A stretch of DNA of 64,000 bases from Cephalotus follicularis (Eukaryota > Streptophyta > Magnoliopsida > Oxalidales > Cephalotaceae). Within the stretch, counting starts at the first letter, position 1, and each line of letters starts with the position of its first letter. Of the stretch, positions 59,690 to 64,000 are shown one piece after another. A program made the position numbers and the translations under genes. The stretch lies in assembly GCA_001972305.1 (NCBI GenBank), contig BDDD01001786.1, positions 194,274 through 258,273 of the forward strand, given 5' to 3'. A model generated the notes under the pieces. That model had not been told where the DNA came from, made no database searches, and was given only the letters and a program-made list of their open reading frames with translations.

Positions 59690-61375
59690 ATGTCTCTGAG
59701 AAGAAACAACAACTCTGCAACCACCGGTAGCCAAGTACAAGAGAATCAACCTCCTGCTGTCGGTCAAGTTCCCACTACTGAGAAACCTCCCATTACTGGC
59801 GAGCAATTCAACCAACTGCTCTAGGAAATGGGGCGACTCACAACCTAGCTGGTGAGCAATCTAGCCAACCAGAACCAGGATGGTCCGAGCAGACCAGTCA
59901 TTCGAGGTCATTCTGGTCCGAGCAGAACAGCCCAGGAGATTCAACAACCCCAAGGGGCAAGGCGAAACCCGCCGAGGAGGGCTATGCGCCCTCCGAGGCG
60001 GTAAGAGGTTGAAACACTTCTGAGGAGGAGAACAGAGATTGATACATCTTTAAGGGCGGAGTCTTTGAGCGCCCAGGATCATAGCAACAATCCTCGGCTA
60101 GACCTTCCCGAGCATAAGCAGATGGAGGAGGATCGCCCAAAGGATGTCGAGGAGACCCGAGAAAGCTCCTACGCTTCACGTAGGATGGAGACATTGCAGA
60201 GGAGCAGGTCATACCACTCAATCCGACTAGCAACAGGCACATCCCAAGTTTCTAGCAGAATCAGGAACATTGAGGATATGGAGCAAGCCATAAACAGAAG
60301 GTTTACTGAGATGGAGAGTAGGCTCCAAGAAGTCGAGTAATCGAAAAGGTACCCATCAGAGGTGCGAAATATCAATTCGACACCCTTCACGCCAGAGATA
60401 ATAAGGGAGAGTATCCCAAAAGGATTCCGGTTCTTGAGTCTCAAGGAGTACGATGGGTCCACGGACCTAATCCAGCACGTGCGCTACTATACCCAAATTA
60501 TGCTAGTGCACCAGGCTTCAGATGCTGTGCTTTGCCGAGGATTCCTGGCAACTCTAACAGGCGCAGCTCAGGCGTGGTATTCCACATTGTCACCTAATTC
60601 CATGGCGAACTTCGAGCAGTTTACGAAACTGTTTGTTACCAAATTCCTCAACAGCACTACGCAGAGAAGGAATTCAAGTCATTTGATCAATGTGGTGCAG
60701 GGGAAGGATGAGTCCCTAAGAGACTACCTCACTAGATTTAACAAGGAGTCTCTAACAGTGAAGGACCTGGAGCTGTCTTTCGCTGTAGGAGCTCTGAACA
60801 GTGGATTAAAGGACAATTCACCCTTCACTTTCTTCCTCATGAAGAAGTTTGCTCAAGATATGGCCGACCTCCTCAGAAGGGCCAAGAAGTATGTGAATGC
60901 CGAGGAGGAGATGGCAGCTAGGAAGCAAAAGACTTGTTGGTCAGGCCATCAGGTGGAGAAAGAGGAGCACTCAAGGGGTGTACCAGGGAAGAAACATAAG
61001 AGAAAGGGTAGGTCTGAGCTGACCAAAGATGACCTGAGGCACAAGCTCTCCCAAAAGGAGGAATCCCCAAAGAGGGGGGCACCAATCCTAACTTACAACA
61101 ATTTTTCCCCTCTCCAAGAGACGAGAACCAGGATTCTTGCAGTGGAAAAGGACAAGGTCCCTATCCAATGGTCGGCACCACTGAGATCCCCAGCAAAGAA
61201 GAGGAACTCAGATAAGTATTCCTGGTACTATCGTGACCACGGGCATGATACAGAGGAGTGCAGGTATTTGAAGAATAATATTGAGTACCTGATTCATAAA
61301 GGTCATCTTAGAAATTATGTGGACAAAGATGCTCCTCAGCAGAGAAGAGAGCGCAGAGAAGAAGCTCCGCAGTAG
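59690..61375 (+). pseudogene. Element N gag, broken
   Basis: Starts MSLRRNNNSATTGSQ at 59690. The N-terminal part is interrupted by stops at 59822, about 59847, 60001 and 60338. From 60362 a 337-codon frame holds the gag core: TPEIIRESIPKGFRFLSLKE, DGSTDLIQHVRYY, AAQAWYSTLSP, FTKLFVTKFL and LRDYLTRFNKE. A zinc-binding-like motif YYRDHGHDTEECRYLK lies near 61230-61275; its first Cys is replaced (SWYY where YCEYH-like is expected), so the knuckle is probably inactive. Confidence 0.85.
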
Positions 61376-61977
61376 GCCGAGGAGCAGCAGCCGAGGGGTG
61401 TGATCCACACCATCTCTAGAGGGGTTGCATCTGGTGGCGACCATGGCAGGGCTCGAAAAGCCTATGCTAGACAGACCTTTGCTGTGCAACAATACCCGCA
61501 TAGCAAAAGGTTGAAGTCAGGTGGAGATGAGGAGGTAATATCCTTCTCTAAGGCGAACTATGAGGGAGTACGTCTCCCTTATGATGATCCAGTTGTGGTG
61601 ACTCTTCAAGTGAAATTATTCACTATGAATAGGATCCTTATTGATAGTGGGAGCTCGACGGATATACTATACAAGCATGCCTTTGATCAGTTGAGGATAT
61701 CGGTCAACCAGTTAAAGCCCGTGAAAACACCTCTGGTGGGCTCACAGGAGAGATGGTACATCCTCTGGGATCCATCGACTTGTCAGTGGTAGCAGGCACG
61801 GTCCTACGCCAAACTCAAGTGCAAATGGCATTCCTGGCGGTTGATATACCAAGCCCATATAAGGCTATAATTGGGGGACTAGGTCTGAATTTGATGGACC
61901 CGATAGTGTCAACAAGGCACTTATTGATGAAATTCCTGACCAAGTTTGGTGTGGGGAAAGTCCGAGGAGACCAATAG
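61376..61977 (+). pseudogene. Element N protease, broken
   Basis: Retroviral-type aspartic protease with ILIDSGSSTDILY at the active site (61627-61665), its DSG triad intact, preceded by KANYEGVRLPYDDPVVVTL. A frameshift near 61740-61760 splits it; the second half has PSPYKAIIGGLGLN and the RHLLMKFLTKFGVGKVRGDQ stretch. It ends at a TAG (61975) where a Gln would normally continue the polyprotein. Confidence 0.8.
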
Positions 61978-63519
61978 ATGGCAAGGCAATGTTATAAAAC
62001 TTCCATAATGGACAAGGGTAAAGAAAAGACCCTTCCCATAGCTAACGTGGAGCTCCGAGGAGAAGTGGAGCCCGAGCGTCCACAGCCTGTAAAAGATGTT
62101 GTGCAGGTGCCTTTAGAGGAAGTCAATGCAGAGAAAGTGTTCCAAGTTGGCTCACAACTTGGAGAGGTGGAGAAAGAAGAACTAATAACGTTCCTCAAAA
62201 ACAACAAAGATGTGTTTGCCTGGTCGGCAGAGGAGGTCCCCGGGATCATTCCAGAGGTGATGGTGCATAAACTAAGTGTGGATCCTATGAGGCCTCAGAC
62301 CAAGCAAAAGAAAAGAAATTTCGCTCCCGAGAGGCAACAAGTAATAGCAGATGAGGTGAGCAAGCTATTACAAGCGGGGTTTATAAGGGAAGTGCATTAT
62401 TCTGACTGGCTGGTAAACCTGGTTCTAGTCAAGAAGGCAAATGGCAAGTGGAGGATGTCCATCGATTTTACAGACCTCAACAAAGCTTGTCCAAAGGATC
62501 ATTTCCCCCTCCCGAAGATTGATCGATTGGTGGATGCAACCTCAGGTTACAGAATGTTGAGTTTCTTGGATGCTTACTCGGGATATAATCAAATTCCAAT
62601 GTATGAGCCATACGAGAACAAAACGGCATTAATCACGGATAGGGGTATGTACTACTACAAAGTCATGCCCTTTCGATTAAAAAATGTTGGGGAGACCTAC
62701 CAACAGTTGGTCAATAAAATCTTTGCACCTCAGATCGGGAGGAATATGGAGGTATATATTGACGATATGCTCGTCAAGACGCCAGCAAGGAGTCCTCATA
62801 TCAAGGAATTGGATGAGACTTTTGAAGTACTGAGGAAATACAAAATGCGTCTCAATCCCTCCAAGTGTACTTTTGGGGTCACTTCTGGTAAGTTTCTCGG
62901 GTTTATGGTTTCAAACAGAGGGATAGAAGCCAACCTAGAGAAGATTTCAGCAATTCTGAGTATGAGGCCTCCACAAACTATCAAGGACATACAAAGATTG
63001 AATGGTAGAATTGCATCCCTAAGTAGATTTGTTTTCAAGTCAGCTGAAAAATATCTTCCATTCTTCAAAGTGTTAAGAGATCCCGAGGGATTTTCCTGGT
63101 CGGAAGAATGCCAAGCAGCCTTTGAGAAATTGAAGGAATACTTGACTTCCCCTCCTCTGATATCGAAACCAAGAGATGGGGAAGACTTGTATTTGTACCT
63201 TGCGACAACATCAGGTGCAGTGAGTGCAGTGCCGGTCAGGGAAGAAGATAAAGTTTAAAGGTCGGTATATTATGTGATCAAGGCCTTGAATGATACTGAG
63301 GGGAGGTATCCAGAGGTAGAGAAGTATGTTTATGCTCTGATTGTAGTTGCAAGGAAATTAAGGCCTTATTTTCAAGCTCACACAATCAAGGTTTTGACCA
63401 ACAAGCCACTTAGGCAAGTGCTAGCAAATCCAGACACGTCAGGAAGACTAGTCAAGTGGTCAGTCGAATTGGGTAAGTATGATGTGAAGTTCGAAACCAG
63501 ACTAGAAATAAAATCATAG
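61978..63519 (+). pseudogene. Element N reverse transcriptase and RNase H, broken
   Basis: The 426-codon frame 61978-63258 has the RT landmarks HKLSVDPMRPQTKQKKRNFA, MSIDFTDLNKACPKDHFPLP, FLDAYSGYNQIPM and the active-site YIDDMLVK, then the thumb/connection (LNPSKCTFGVTSGKFLGFMV). After a stop at 63256, RNase H continues to 63519 (YYVIKALNDTEGRYPEVEK and ARKLRPYFQAHTIKVLTNKP). Of the broken pol genes here, this RT frame is the least damaged: no internal stop and an intact catalytic box. Confidence 0.9.
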
Positions 63520-64000
63520 GTTTTAGCTTGGCTGACTTTCTAGGAGATAATACACCTACGGGGTGTAAGGAGGAGGACCCCTCAGAGAATAAGAGGGGGT
63601 TATGGAAGCTTTCGGTTGATGGCTCATCCTGAGTATCCGAAAGTGGAGCAGGTTTGGTGCTAACTAGTCCAGATGGGTGGACCTTGGAGTACGCTCTAAG
63701 ATTTGGGTTCAAGGTCACGAACAATGAAGCAGAACGGGAAGCTCTGATTTCCGGACTGACAGTTGCAAAGCATTTAGAGGTTCAAAATATAGAGGCATCT
63801 AGTGATTCTCAACTGGTGGTTGGTCTGGTAAGCGGAGAGTATGAAGCCAGAGAAGACTCAATGGCTAAGTACTTAGCACATGTTTAGAGCTTGAAGTCGG
63901 CTTTCCAAATATTCAGAGTTTTGAAGGTGCCCAGAGCCGAGAATGCCAGAGCAGATCAGTTATCAAAACTAGTCACAGTAGATGAGTTAAGGAAAAATTA
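63520..64000 (+). pseudogene. Element N second (archaeal-type) RNase H, broken and cut by the window end
   Basis: After a stop the sequence gives a LADFLGDNTP tether, then WKLSVDGSS, stop, SGAGLVLTSPDGWTLEYALR, NNEAEREALISGL and ASSDSQLVVGLVSGEYEA. These are the Asp, Glu and Asp motifs of the extra RNase H that defines Tat-lineage elements. Stops lie at 63517, about 63629 and 63885. Similarity continues to 64000 (RAENARADQLSKL). Confidence 0.82.

Larger units (their letters stand above)
59130..64000 (+). mobile_element. Element N: Tat-lineage Ty3/Gypsy retrotransposon (Retand/RIRE2-like), 3' end outside the window
   Basis: LTR 59130-59628, primer site, gag, protease, RT, RNase H and a second archaeal-type RNase H in order on the plus strand. 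A short LTR, a GTTGGCGTCGTTTGTGGGAA primer site and two RNase H domains together mark the Tat lineage. All long frames carry stops. Integrase and the 3' LTR would lie beyond 64000. Confidence 0.85.

Overview
The window looks like nuclear DNA from a flowering plant with a large, repeat-rich genome. No ordinary host gene is visible. Nearly everything that can be classified is transposon-derived: chromodomain-bearing Ty3/Gypsy retrotransposons with 2.1-3.0 kb LTRs (Tekay/Del-like), two Tat-lineage Ty3/Gypsy elements, a Mutator-like DNA transposon (MULE) carrying a plant mobile domain (PMD) gene, a hAT transposase fragment and the end of a CACTA transposon. The species is not identifiable from the sequence alone. 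Element letters below are labels made for this annotation.

Layout. 1-358 is the end of a CACTA-like element. 359-5204 is unclassified, probably old LTR debris. Element D (5205-9382, minus) is a gag-only Gypsy remnant. An old LTR (C; 9383-10219 and 27430-27906) is split by element B (10220-27429, minus). B's 5' LTR is in turn split by element A (18728-26400, minus). 27907-34560 is the 5' part of a Tat-type element (P) whose LTR holds solo LTR F, which holds solo LTR E. A hAT fragment and unclassified repeat G1 follow. From 37960 to about 58360 lies one MULE on the minus strand (transposase, then a PMD gene). It was opened by solo LTR X (39616-52599), solo LTR L (53554-56023) and repeat G2. X itself contains element H, H contains solo LTR J, and X also holds an unclassified insertion K. 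At 59130 a Tat element N starts on the plus strand and runs off the window.

Exact or near-exact 5-bp target duplications support A, E, F, H, J, X and L and give the insertion order. Every gag-pol and transposase frame is broken by stops or frameshifts, so nothing here looks autonomous.

The most unusual signal is a family of short TCGA-centred palindromes (AAAGCGTCGACGCTTT, AAAGACGTCGACGTCTTT and variants). They form irregular arrays in the LTRs of A, B, C, D, E, F and H and in repeats G and K. In the LTRs with definable ends, the main array lies about 0.7-1.2 kb from the LTR 5' end. Motif-unit copy number differs between the two LTRs of one element (B, H). This shared module is the main candidate for something undescribed.
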